Shown here one piece after another: positions 36,139-44,796 of a stretch of 64,000 bases of DNA. A program made the position numbers and the translations under genes. The notes under the pieces are model-generated. The model made no database searches and was not told the DNA's origin. It saw only the letters and a program-made list of their open reading frames with translations. The first letter of the stretch is position 1. Every line of letters begins with the position of its first letter. Source of the DNA: Proteocatella sp041738345 (GTDB lineage Bacteria; Bacillota; Clostridia; Peptostreptococcales; Filifactoraceae); assembly GCA_041738345.1 (NCBI GenBank), contig JBGSPX010000038.1, forward strand, positions 39,457 through 103,456, written 5' to 3'.

Positions 36139-36774
36139 TCAACCTATCCCACAATGCATATTACAACTATCTGAAGAACAGGAAGTCTATTTATATTACC
36201 ACCGATACAATGGTGTTCCTGGGTATAGAATGATGAAATTATTGATTGCTAGGAAAAAGATCATTCTAAGCAATGCAACTGTCCATAAATATATGAAAGA
36301 ACTTGGACTGACAGCGATTGTCCGAAGAAAAAGACCGTCATATTTAAAAGGTAAGGCTCATCGTGTATTTCCTAATCTAGTAAGGCGAGATTTTTAAATA
36401 ACAAAGAAATGAATGCTAAACTTGCAATCGAAACTTTGGATAAAGCTCTATATTAGAATGGTGGTAAAATTCACGATCTTATTCTTCATAGCGACCAAGG
36501 AAGTCAATATACATCAAAAGATTTTGTAGAATACTGTAGAGATAAGAATATTACCCAAAGTATGAGTAAGGCTAGATGTCCTTATGACAATGCTCCTATA
36601 GAAAAATTTTACAGCTCTTTTAAGACTGAATTTTACTATTTATTCAATTTCAAAGATGACATATCTTTAAATCAAGGGGTTAATGATTATGTTTACAACT
36701 GGTACAATCACTTAAGACCACATTCGTTTAATGGAGGGCTAACGCCATTTGAGGCCAGAAGTAAAATTTTATAA
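36139..36774 (+). pseudogene. IS3-family transposase orfB, broken
   Basis: Pieces of an IS3 orfB are readable in changing frames. An AYYNYLKNRKS start is followed by a frameshift, then an HTH_21-like YNGVPGYRMMKLLIARKK. Next comes an in-frame stop after NLVRRDF with loss of the segment carrying the first catalytic Asp. A final part has the second Asp in LHSDQGSQYTS and the Glu in PIEKFYSSFKTE. Another stop interrupts KALY-NGG. The protein cannot be active. The downstream 36562-36774 piece could be mistaken for a small gene. Confidence 0.85.
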
Positions 36775-36796
36775 ATAATCATACCGAAGTGTTACA
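36139..36796 (+). mobile_element. IS3-family element remnant with right end (copy 1)
   Basis: The remnant contains the 3' part of an IS3-type transposase and the right terminal repeat. The last 18 bases, read inward from 36796 as TGTAACACTTCGGTATGA, match the left end of copy 2 at 41351 in 16 of 18 positions. The left end and orfA are missing. Confidence 0.75.
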
Positions 36797-36844
36797 ATTA
36801 TGCCTGACTAGAACATTTACAATAAATTTAATATTAAATACAAT

Positions 36845-39800
36845 CTATTGGTTTTTCCATACCTCTAGTCCGGCCCATAGAATGGGATTCTTATCAATAT
36901 ACTTTAATTGTGCATTTTTTAGTGCTTCGCTCAAACTGATATTACTTTCATTCATACTATCTAGCAATATAGATAATATATTATTAGTATATTCTGTAGA
37001 TACATCCCATTTACACAGTAAAATATTATTTACATTTTTCTCAAACAAAGATGCCCAAACTCCATTATTTCTTTCAATCTTATTGTCAATAGGAGTCCCT
37101 CCACTACATGCGATAACTATTATATTTTCAATATTTTCATTTGCAACTAATACTTCTTTTAAATCTATTTGTTTTTCCCTAGAAAGTTCTAAATTTAAAG
37201 CCCCTTGATAATTATATCTGAATAAATAATTAACTCCATGAGCCACTATAACTAGTGTTTTTAATGGTTTTAGTATTTTTAAAGTATCCTCTTTTATTAA
37301 AATATTATCAAAATAGTCTCTGCTTTCTAGATTATCTCTTATTATATCTAAAGAACCCTTTTTAGATTCTGAAGAAAAGTACGCATATCCTAAATCGTTA
37401 CTAGACTTTTTACTTCTTTCAATATCATAATAGTCTATAACTAGTTCTATATTATTTATATTCTCAATTAACCATTTATCAGCTATCCTTAAATAATTTG
37501 GAGTAATATACTTTAAATTAAAGTCTGGCATATAATAAAGAGTATCGTTTTTATTAACAATTTTTAGTAATGGTTTAAATAAAAAATCGGAAATTCGGTC
37601 GAAAATTTTTATATATTCTTCAGGTTTACTATTCTCAATAGTTAATACATCTTTCTTAATTTCTATACATAATTGATCTAATAAATGATTTAATTGCTCT
37701 ACGTTTATCTTATCTACTTCTATGCTTTGGCTATCTTTAGTAATACAAATATGAATCAAAATTTCATCTACTAAAATAGTTTGATAAAATATATCATGAT
37801 TTAAAAGCCTATCCTGGACTGTTTGAAAAAACTTCTCAGCTGACAGATTATAAATAGGTAATGGTTTAAATCCCGAGTGATTTTTTTCTAAATATTCTTT
37901 TGTTTTTAAAAATTGCTTTATATTTTCTTTGTATATAGGATTATTAGGTTCCTTGTAATTTGTATTTTTTATTATATTATTCAAATGCCAATATTTTTCT
38001 TCATAGTCTTTCATATCTCCCGACATTTTCATATTAAAGTTTTGATTTTTTTGTTCTATTATTGACTTGGGCAATAGATTTATAATACAACTTATAAATC
38101 TTTCATCTTTAGTAAAATCTCTTTTCCCATTCTCCATATAATATAATATCTTTAATATTTTTTCATTTACTATTTTCAATCGTTCTCCAAAAAAAGCTCT
38201 TTCTTCTTTATGTGATACTTTTCTTAACTCAATTAAATTTTCAGATGCATATATTAATAACTCTAAAGCAAGTTTATATTCTTTTACTTCATACAAAATA
38301 TCTGACCACTTAACAAAGTAATTACTAGAAATGTCTAAGTTCTCTGAAGTATTTAGTAATAATGTATCTTTAAAAATATTAATATATTTAATACTCTCCG
38401 ATACCATGTCTTTTTTATAAAATGCTTGTATTAAATTATCAATATGTAACAAATGCTCTTTTGAGTCTAATTTGAAGTTTATTATAATTTTAATATCGTT
38501 TCGTTCAACAATTTTTACAAATTCTTTAATTTCTTTTATTTCATTTTTCAATACATCATCATATTTCCCTATAATACTATAGTATAAAGTTTCAGGAGCA
38601 TTTGTTAATTTAAAGTATTTTTTTAACAATTCTTTTTTTTCATCATTTAATTTAATCTCATCTGATATGCTATATAAATATTCTAAAATATTATTCATAA
38701 ATATATTTATAGCAAGAAAATATTCATTTACTTCTATACCTACTTCAATCGCTGCTATGAAAGAAAGTATCCCCTCTATATAAGAGTTAATAGCAAAACA
38801 ATTATTAGACCAAGTTAATAGACCAAAAGAAATAGCTATTTTTTTATATTTTCCTTCTAAATTATTAGCAAGATTAAAAAAATCATAAGCTATATCATTT
38901 GCAATTTGTATGTTTCCCTTAGATACCTCAACTTGAGCCGTAGCTAACAGAAGAGTAAGATAATTATCTATACTCATTGAAGATAAATCTGGCATAAATC
39001 CGTGCTCAGTTTCAATGAAATTATTATCTATATAATTTACCTCCAATACTGTACATTGATTATTCTCATTTATAATGAAATCTTCCCACTCAGCTAAATA
39101 ATCAAATAAAATTTCTTGTGAAAATTCTAACCAAACATCATATGGAATAGACAGTGTTCTGTATAAATATTTACTCCATTTATATGTACTCTTTGATCCA
39201 TATGTCAAAACAGGTATATTATCAATTAGGTTTTTCAAAAATTTGTAAGCATTACTTCTACCAATATATTTATATTTTTCCCTAAAGTATTTCCAGTAAT
39301 ATATTTCCATTTTTTTAATACTTGTACGATAACTTATATCTTCATCCATAACCATATCTACACTATTAAAATAGTCTAGTGCTAAATCTCTATATTTACT
39401 TTTTTTTTCATAATAAGTTAATTCACCTAATTCATAATAAATGATATTTTTATATTTAGGGTGTTCATATACTTTTCTATTGGTCCATTGTACAACTTCT
39501 TCAATACTTTTATGTTCAAAATCTACTAAAAACATATTCAGGTCATACAAAAAATCATAATACTTATCTCCTGTTAAATTAAGTATGTATTTCCAAACAG
39601 ATGATGATTTTTTATAACTTTTATTTTTAGCATGATAATTCCCTAAATGTATTAAAATTCTTATATCCTTTGAATTAATTTTTAAAGCTTTTTTTAACCA
39701 TGCATATATTTCATCATAACTATTAATATCTTTATCTAATGAATGTAAAATATTGTTAATAATATCAACATTTAATCTATCTTTGTTGTGAATATCTTTA

Positions 39801-40999
39801 TAAATTTGTAATGACTTACTTCTATTGTTCATTTTCAAGTATAATTGTGCTAATAGCCCCATATAGTTACAATCTGTATCTCTAGGTAATTCTTCTAGAA
39901 TTTCTATTGCTTTCAAATAATCATTATTATATAAATGTAAATATGCGTATAATAATGATTTATTTTCTTCATCTATATTATTTTTATTTTCTTCAATCAT
40001 ACCTATATGTTCTTTTGTTGATATTTTTCCCAAATTATTAACTAATTTACTTGAAACAATATCTTTCTGATTATAAAAATTATTGTGTATTATATCAAAT
40101 GAATTTAATTCTTCAGCTAATCTAGATACTTCTTCAATTCCAACTTTATTAACATAATTATATTCAAATGTACAAGTAACACCATTACTAGTTCCATTAA
40201 ACTTATTAAAAAATATATTTAAATTATTAGTCAATTCTTCCCAATTCATATTATCTTGTTGATAAAAATTCATCTGACCATCTGGAAACTTTACAGTAAT
40301 ATTTTGTTTATTTTTGAACTCTAATAATTTTTCTATTCCAATTACTACTGTATATGAATTTTCTACTTCGTTATTAACATAATCAGCATATTGAAATAAG
40401 GAATCAAATCGTAATTCACAAGATTTAATTTCAATCATACGATTGGAAATTTTTGAAAATCCGCTGAAATTCTTAGCAATTTCTTCTACATCTTTGATAA
40501 GTTGCTCGTATCTAAATGCTCCATCATTAAAAGATACTATATTTATTTTCTCTATAGAATCCATGAGATACAATAAAAATAAAAATTCTTTTAAATTATA
40601 TTTTTTGTCAATAAAAAATAATAATTCTTTTAAATTATTATTTTTTATACCCGTTAAATCTAATAGACAAGTACTATATATCTCGTTATTTATATACTGT
40701 GACCATCCAAAAACGAATAAAAATATTCTTAATAATCTAAATGAGTCTAAATTTTCAGATAATATTTTATTATAAGATATATCCAAAAATTCTATTACTT
40801 CATCAGGCTCTAACTTTTTTATGTAAGATTGTACGTTAATTTCTTTAATTAAATTTTTACTACTATTAGGGAGTTCTTCAAACATTCTATTTAATTCTTC
40901 TCCCGATATTTTATTCACTTCTAAAATCTTACTTATTTTTGACATATTTTTTATTGTAATAATAGTAAAAATAGTGATTATTTTATTATTTTCTTTCAT
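36845..40999 (-). CDS. TPR-CHAT protein (caspase-like protease with repeat sensor)
   Basis: The 1384-residue protein ends in a CHAT domain, a caspase-fold peptidase. The likely catalytic pair is His1254 in LVIVAHGVNY and Cys1298 in IIVIACSGGTP; a terminal WAGLEVWKN is also typical of the family. Much of residues 330-1000 is helical and TPR-like (for example SLLYAYLHLYNNDYLKAIEIL). CHAT proteases act in immunity and cell death, as in the CRISPR-linked Csx29 and gasdermin systems. No Cas or gasdermin gene is seen here. The gene is AT-rich and intact, and lies between two IS remnants. AGGAG is 14 bases before the ATG. Substrate and trigger are unknown. Confidence 0.82.
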   Translation of the reverse strand: MKENNKIITIFTIITIKNMSKISKILEVNKISGEELNRMFEELPNSSKNLIKEINVQSYIKKLEPDEVIEFLDISYNKILSENLDSFRLLRIFLFVFGWSQYINNEIYSTCLLDLTGIKNNNLKELLFFIDKKYNLKEFLFLLYLMDSIEKINIVSFNDGAFRYEQLIKDVEEIAKNFSGFSKISNRMIEIKSCELRFDSLFQYADYVNNEVENSYTVVIGIEKLLEFKNKQNITVKFPDGQMNFYQQDNMNWEELTNNLNIFFNKFNGTSNGVTCTFEYNYVNKVGIEEVSRLAEELNSFDIIHNNFYNQKDIVSSKLVNNLGKISTKEHIGMIEENKNNIDEENKSLLYAYLHLYNNDYLKAIEILEELPRDTDCNYMGLLAQLYLKMNNRSKSLQIYKDIHNKDRLNVDIINNILHSLDKDINSYDEIYAWLKKALKINSKDIRILIHLGNYHAKNKSYKKSSSVWKYILNLTGDKYYDFLYDLNMFLVDFEHKSIEEVVQWTNRKVYEHPKYKNIIYYELGELTYYEKKSKYRDLALDYFNSVDMVMDEDISYRTSIKKMEIYYWKYFREKYKYIGRSNAYKFLKNLIDNIPVLTYGSKSTYKWSKYLYRTLSIPYDVWLEFSQEILFDYLAEWEDFIINENNQCTVLEVNYIDNNFIETEHGFMPDLSSMSIDNYLTLLLATAQVEVSKGNIQIANDIAYDFFNLANNLEGKYKKIAISFGLLTWSNNCFAINSYIEGILSFIAAIEVGIEVNEYFLAINIFMNNILEYLYSISDEIKLNDEKKELLKKYFKLTNAPETLYYSIIGKYDDVLKNEIKEIKEFVKIVERNDIKIIINFKLDSKEHLLHIDNLIQAFYKKDMVSESIKYINIFKDTLLLNTSENLDISSNYFVKWSDILYEVKEYKLALELLIYASENLIELRKVSHKEERAFFGERLKIVNEKILKILYYMENGKRDFTKDERFISCIINLLPKSIIEQKNQNFNMKMSGDMKDYEEKYWHLNNIIKNTNYKEPNNPIYKENIKQFLKTKEYLEKNHSGFKPLPIYNLSAEKFFQTVQDRLLNHDIFYQTILVDEILIHICITKDSQSIEVDKINVEQLNHLLDQLCIEIKKDVLTIENSKPEEYIKIFDRISDFLFKPLLKIVNKNDTLYYMPDFNLKYITPNYLRIADKWLIENINNIELVIDYYDIERSKKSSNDLGYAYFSSESKKGSLDIIRDNLESRDYFDNILIKEDTLKILKPLKTLVIVAHGVNYLFRYNYQGALNLELSREKQIDLKEVLVANENIENIIVIACSGGTPIDNKIERNNGVWASLFEKNVNNILLCKWDVSTEYTNNILSILLDSMNESNISLSEALKNAQLKYIDKNPILWAGLEVWKNQ

Positions 41000-41350
41000 A
41001 AATTATTCAATTATCTCCTAATTAAATTACTAAAATTCAAATTAACAACTTAAGATTAAGTCATGCATATTCTTTTTTTTTTTATTACACAAGCATCATA
41101 TAAAACGCCACATCTTGATTTAATAATATAAATATATTATTCCATTGTATATTATACTATAATTTATAATAATTACTTTCTTAATACTAGTTAATCACAT
41201 TTTTAAAAATAAATCAATAAAAAAACACCCAAATCATAGATAACCGTGTCGAACTATGTCCACTTTTAGGTATGTAAAAACCTCTTAAATCAAACAATTC
41301 AATAGGTTTAATAGATTAGTTTCGAAGCTGTTGTTCTGATATAGTAAAGT
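41000..41350. other. Gene-free AT-rich stretch upstream of the CHAT gene
   Basis: No gene is visible. The CHAT ribosome site AGGAG (minus strand, 41019-41015) and probably its promoter lie here. A GC-richer patch near 41245-41275 (GTGTCGAACTATGTCCACTT) differs from its surroundings and may be the edge of another lost mobile element. Confidence 0.4.
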
Positions 41351-41617
41351 TGTAACACTCCAGTATGAATGATATAATTTCATTAAAGGAGAGATTACAA
41401 TGGCAAGGATAAACTACGAACCTGAATTCAAAAGAAAACTGATTAAAGTCCATCTTGAAGATGGTAGAACTCTAACTAGCTTATCTGAAGAATACAGAAT
41501 CAGCAAAAGTATAATTACACAATGGATAAAAAAATACCATGAAGAATGCAATACCAGCTCAGAGCTAAAAACGGTAAATGTCAATGCTGAAATGGTTCTT
41601 TCCAATGTTAGTTGATT
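41351..41617 (+). mobile_element. IS3-family element remnant with left end (copy 2)
   Basis: The left terminal repeat TGTAACACTCCAGTATGA (41351-41368) matches the right end of copy 1. It is followed by a promoter-like region, AAAGGAGAG and the 5' part of orfA. The rest is missing; sequence switches to an ISL3 remnant near 41610. Confidence 0.8.
41400..41615 (+). pseudogene. IS3-family transposase orfA, truncated
   Basis: A 71-codon frame begins MARINYEPEFKRKLIKVHLE and has the helix-turn-helix TLTSLSEEYRISKSIITQWI of IS3 orfA proteins. Natural orfA is about 100 residues with a C-terminal coiled coil that leads to frameshifting. Here the sequence leaves the family pattern after about residue 60, at the junction with the ISL3 fragment. 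AAAGGAGAG precedes the ATG. Confidence 0.85.
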
Positions 41618-41892
41618 TTCTTGCTATTCTCAAGATATATTATTTTATTTCTTAATAATTCAAATTTGTTTCTACCGTACATTATTCTCTTAATAACTTT
41701 CAATTTATTTACACTACCTTCAGCTAAGCCATTATTATATTCATAAATAATTGAATTTTTTACAGCATCTATATCTCTTAGTCGTCCATTTATAAATGAA
41801 TTCATATAAGAATTATTAAATTTTTTTGCTTCTAAAATCCATTTATCTAATTTTGTAACATTTTTTTGTTTTAAAATTTCCTTGAAACTTAA
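41608..41892 (-). pseudogene. ISL3-family transposase, C-terminal fragment
   Basis: The leftward frame encodes the end of an ISL3-type (IS204/IS1001) transposase. It includes the conserved NGLAEGSVNKLKVIKRIMYG segment, which carries the catalytic Glu, and FELLRNKIIYLE. The frame is open to 41892, where it meets the cut end of the helicase gene. The N-terminal three quarters of the transposase are absent, so this is a remnant of an insertion followed by deletion. Confidence 0.85.
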
Positions 41893-42518
41893 TCATCAGT
41901 AAAAATTTTTCCTAGCAAACCTTGTTCTTTTTCTGAAGTTCTAAAAGGGGTGGCTGTCAGTCCTAATAATTTAACATTTTTAGCTGTATTCTCGACATAA
42001 TCAATAATTCTTCTATATGATATTGCAGTAGCATGATGTGCTTCATCAATAATCATATACACGTCTTGATTTTTCAACCATTTCCCAAGTAGATCTAAAT
42101 TTTTAATTATACTATCTTTACTTACAATCAATATATCGTCTTCTGGCTTAATATGTATTGGTTTATCATGCATTCCGGAAATAATCCTATACATAAAGTC
42201 AGTTTCTTGTATCATAACATCAGAATAGCAATTTTTTACAAAAGCTTCTGCTGCCTGCTCTAATAATAAGTGTCGGTGTGCAATCCATAAAACTTTTTTC
42301 TTTTTATCAATGGCATTTTTTAATAACCAGTGTGCCGCTGTAAGTGTTTTTCCACCACCAGTAGGTAATACTAACAGCGAATGAAACGATGACTGTTTAT
42401 TGATTTTGTTTAATTCTGTCATAGCTTCTATTTGATGTTCATATAAACTTCTTGGGTTTCTAGAATTTATTACTTTTACCGTTTGCGCGTTCTTATTTTT
42501 AACTATTATATCATTCAC
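41889..42518 (-). pseudogene. SF2 DEAD/DEAH helicase, truncated after the first motor domain
   Basis: The 209-residue product has a Q-like lead-in (SLYEHQIEAMTEL), Walker A LPTGGGKT, Walker B DEAHH and motif III-like LTATPFRT. The second RecA domain and everything after it are missing. The sequence stops at the ISL3 transposase remnant, so the gene was cut by that element. The intact relative would be a restriction- or defence-type helicase. The GTG start at 42518 overlaps the stop of the small membrane gene (GTGA), showing it belonged to the same operon. Confidence 0.8.
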
Positions 42519-42664
42519 TTCTCTAGTGCCCCACTTTCTATTTTTTGGCTTAACTCATCATCTTTTATAACTATCATTGCTTCAATTATTGCATGTTTCA
42601 CCGCATATTTGATTACAATATAAAAAGCAAACATAACCCATATAAAAAGTAATATTCCTATCAT
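42515..42664 (-). CDS. Small membrane protein (49 residues)
   Basis: A 49-codon frame starts ATG at 42664 after GGGGGTGCC and ends TGA at 42515. It reads MIGILLFIWVMFAFYIVIKY, a single membrane helix, then a short charged tail (IKDDELSQKIESGALEK). No family is recognised. Its stop overlaps the GTG of the helicase and it starts 34 bases after the 130-residue gene, so it is the third gene of a four-gene operon. Confidence 0.5.
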   Translation of the reverse strand: MIGILLFIWVMFAFYIVIKYAVKHAIIEAMIVIKDDELSQKIESGALEK

Positions 42665-42697
42665 ATTGGCACCCCCATTATGTACTCATAAATATAT

Positions 42698-43090
42698 TTA
42701 CTCTATAACCAGTTTTACATATTCTTTGTTATTCTTTAAATAAATCTCATTATAAACATGCTTTCCAACAATATTTATTAAATCTTTTATGTTGTGAATT
42801 TCTGTGCCTGAAAATTCTAAATAACAAATATTGGAGTTTCCATCGTTTTTATCCTCATAAAAATCTTCCACAGCGACAAGAAACTTATCTAAAACATCTT
42901 CAAGTGGATATTGTGAAATATCGGAAGAATCTTCGCCTTCTCCAAACTCTGGCTCTTGTTCAAAACATAGAGATGTTACATAACAATCTCCATGTAGGAA
43001 ATTATCCTTAGTTTTATAAATATTTTCTTCTACTTTTTCATATTCATTTTCTTTATATTTTTCAGCATTATAAATTTTAATATTTTTCAC
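42698..43090 (-). CDS. Unknown acidic protein (130 residues)
   Basis: The product has no recognised domain. The middle is strongly acidic (EPEFGEGEDSSDISQYPLED), and the last third shows alternating hydrophobic residues compatible with an alpha/beta fold. The start is a GTG at 43090 with GGAGGA at good spacing. It lies 57 bases after the Hint-fold gene on the same strand. A partner or immunity function for its operon neighbours is possible, but nothing in the sequence proves it. Confidence 0.6.
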   Translation of the reverse strand: MKNIKIYNAEKYKENEYEKVEENIYKTKDNFLHGDCYVTSLCFEQEPEFGEGEDSSDISQYPLEDVLDKFLVAVEDFYEDKNDGNSNICYLEFSGTEIHNIKDLINIVGKHVYNEIYLKNNKEYVKLVIE

Positions 43091-43146
43091 ATTTTCCTCC
43101 AGAAATTTATATGTAGTCCCTATAGTCCACCTATCTCGTTTTTGCT

Positions 43147-43539
43147 TTAAAACATCGTTTTTAATATCATATTTTCACATACAATCATTTTATCTTTATC
43201 TTCTAAAAGAATATCATATACAGAATCATTATATTTTTCAATTCTAATGTTACTAATAATTTCAAGTCCATCTATACCTATGATTTTATCGCCTATAGTT
43301 ATTTCCCCTATAGCTTTTACTCCATCTTCTGTGAGAATAAGCTGATCTCTTGTTGCTTCTAAATTAGATCCGTTTTTAGTTTCAAGATGACAGATTTCTG
43401 CTTCCATTCCACGAATAATATCTCTTATATGTATACGTGCATAATCTTTGCTTGAAATCATATCCCCTATATAAAGATCTTTTATTTCCTTATTAGTTCC
43501 ATCAGCCATTCTAATTCTTGTTTTCCCTGATAAGCTCAT
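43147..43539 (-). CDS. Stand-alone Hint-fold protein without catalytic residues
   Basis: This 130-residue protein follows the Hint (hedgehog/intein) pattern from end to end: GKTRIRMADGTNKEIKDLYIG at the start, LEATRDQLILTEDG in the block B position, IGDKI, then VYDILLED and VCENMILK at the end. The usual first Cys is replaced (MSLSGKT), the TxxH histidine is Gln (TRDQ) and the terminal HN is EN. Splicing or autocleavage is therefore unlikely. Most Hint domains are part of inteins or polymorphic toxins. GGAGGG precedes the ATG. It is the first gene of the leftward operon. Confidence 0.7.
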   Translation of the reverse strand: MSLSGKTRIRMADGTNKEIKDLYIGDMISSKDYARIHIRDIIRGMEAEICHLETKNGSNLEATRDQLILTEDGVKAIGEITIGDKIIGIDGLEIISNIRIEKYNDSVYDILLEDKDKMIVCENMILKTMF

Positions 43540-43700
43540 GTTATACCCTCCAATTAATCCATAAATTTAAATGATTTATTATATATTATATCTCATAATG
43601 TATATTTCTGAAAATTATTTTAAAAAAGATTTTTTGCTATCTTTAAACTATAAATATTATGGTAAAATAAGATAAATCAAATTAAATAGGAGGACAAAAA

Positions 43701-44060
43701 ATGTCATTTCAAAAAGAATTTAGTTTTGACCTACCAAAAGGTTATATTGACGAACATGGTAAATTACATAAAAAAGGAGTTATGAGACTTGCAACTGCTG
43801 CGGATGAAATACTTCCGTTAAAAGATCCAAGAGTACATCAAAATCCATCATACTTACAAATCATATTTCTCTCAAGAGTAATTACAAAGCTTGGAGATTT
43901 ACAAAGTATTGATACAAGCATAATTGAACGTCTTTTTTCATCAGATTTTGCTTTTTTAATAGAGTTTTATCAAATAATAAATCAAGGAAATGTAGTTGTT
44001 GATACTATATGTCCAAAATGTGGACATACTTTCAAAACTAGCTTAGAAACTAGTGTTTAA
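43701..44060 (+). CDS. Contractile-injection-system/phage-tail assembly-like protein
   Basis: The 119-residue protein reads FSFDLPKGYIDEHGKLHKKG, then VMRLATAADEILPLKDPRV, NPSYLQIIFLSRVITKLGDL and SSDFAFLIEFYQIIN. From memory this is the pattern of a small protein found in extracellular contractile injection loci of Streptomyces, cyanobacteria and others. A CPKC near the end (Cys104, Cys107) looks like half a zinc site. No sheath, tube or baseplate gene is in the window, so this is an orphan. AGGAGG precedes the ATG. It is divergent from the Hint gene, and its 3' end overlaps the next gene's end by 11 bases. Confidence 0.6.
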   Translation: MSFQKEFSFDLPKGYIDEHGKLHKKGVMRLATAADEILPLKDPRVHQNPSYLQIIFLSRVITKLGDLQSIDTSIIERLFSSDFAFLIEFYQIINQGNVVVDTICPKCGHTFKTSLETSV

Positions 44061-44796
44061 ATTCAATTCTGTTTTTAACCAGTATTATTAAGTTTGTATT
44101 AGACTTATCTTCTAAAATTAACATGGATTCAAATGTTATTTTTTCTAAATCATAGTTTTGCAAAGACGCATCATTTAATTTTAGTCCATAGTTATAATTA
44201 ACATTATCTTCTGAAGTTAGATTTTCTATTTCTACGAGATTTTGTGATAAAACTTTCGACGGAATTTTAATTGATATGTCCCCTTTATATGCTTTATTTA
44301 AAGTGAATTTTGTTGAGTAACTTTGATCTTCATGGATTGAATTTGCTGTTACTATACGATAATCTAGAGTATTATCGGTATTCCAATTTGGAATGTTTTC
44401 AAAAAAATACTTCCCTGTAAAAATAATCACTTCTTTATTTTTATAATTAACTGAAACACTATCAAATTCTGTTATATAATTATGCAGGATTATTTGTAAT
44501 TTAGATTCATCAGTTCTAATCACATCATAATCTCCATCTACCAATTCTGCATCAAAATATAGCTTTGATGTTTCAAAATCGTATTTATCAATATTCTCTG
44601 GAAAATCAATTGTTATTATTTTATTGTCACCTTCTTCAAAAAACAGATAATTTACCTCTTTGTTTAAGTAGTTTTCAAATAATGTATTTGTTTTTTTGTC
44701 ATAATATTTGTTCTGATGGTTTATTGAATACCACATGCCTATAATCATTATGAATACAGCTACTATTATAATATATTTTTTATTTTTCAAATTCAT
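44050..44796 (-). CDS. Membrane-anchored protein of unknown function
   Basis: The 248-residue protein has one N-terminal membrane helix (about residues 8-24, YIIIVAVFIMIIGMWYSI) and an extracellular-type remainder rich in beta-strand patterns, Asn and Asp. No family is recognised. Its start overlaps the end of the BTAD regulator gene by 17 bases, so the two are translated as a pair. It may be a sensor or an output of that regulator. Confidence 0.6.
   Translation of the reverse strand: MNLKNKKYIIIVAVFIMIIGMWYSINHQNKYYDKKTNTLFENYLNKEVNYLFFEEGDNKIITIDFPENIDKYDFETSKLYFDAELVDGDYDVIRTDESKLQIILHNYITEFDSVSVNYKNKEVIIFTGKYFFENIPNWNTDNTLDYRIVTANSIHEDQSYSTKFTLNKAYKGDISIKIPSKVLSQNLVEIENLTSEDNVNYNYGLKLNDASLQNYDLEKITFESMLILEDKSNTNLIILVKNRIEFKH

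Noticed and set aside
36562..36774. A genuine small gene
   Set aside because: It is the C-terminal catalytic piece of a broken IS3 orfB, continuous with upstream fragments in other frames.
40443..40775. Rightward 110-codon frame within the CHAT gene
   Set aside because: It is antisense to a well-supported coding region, with low-complexity composition and no ribosome site.
36845..40999. Type III-E CRISPR (Csx29) association
   Set aside because: No repeat array, Cas7-11-like or other cas gene is visible anywhere in the window.
36139..41617. Intact composite transposon carrying the CHAT gene
   Set aside because: Both IS copies lack their outer ends and neither encodes a complete transposase, so the unit cannot move by itself.
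43147..43539. Active intein or bacterial intein-like domain
   Set aside because: The splice-junction Cys, block B His and terminal His-Asn are all missing and no flanking host-protein sequence exists.
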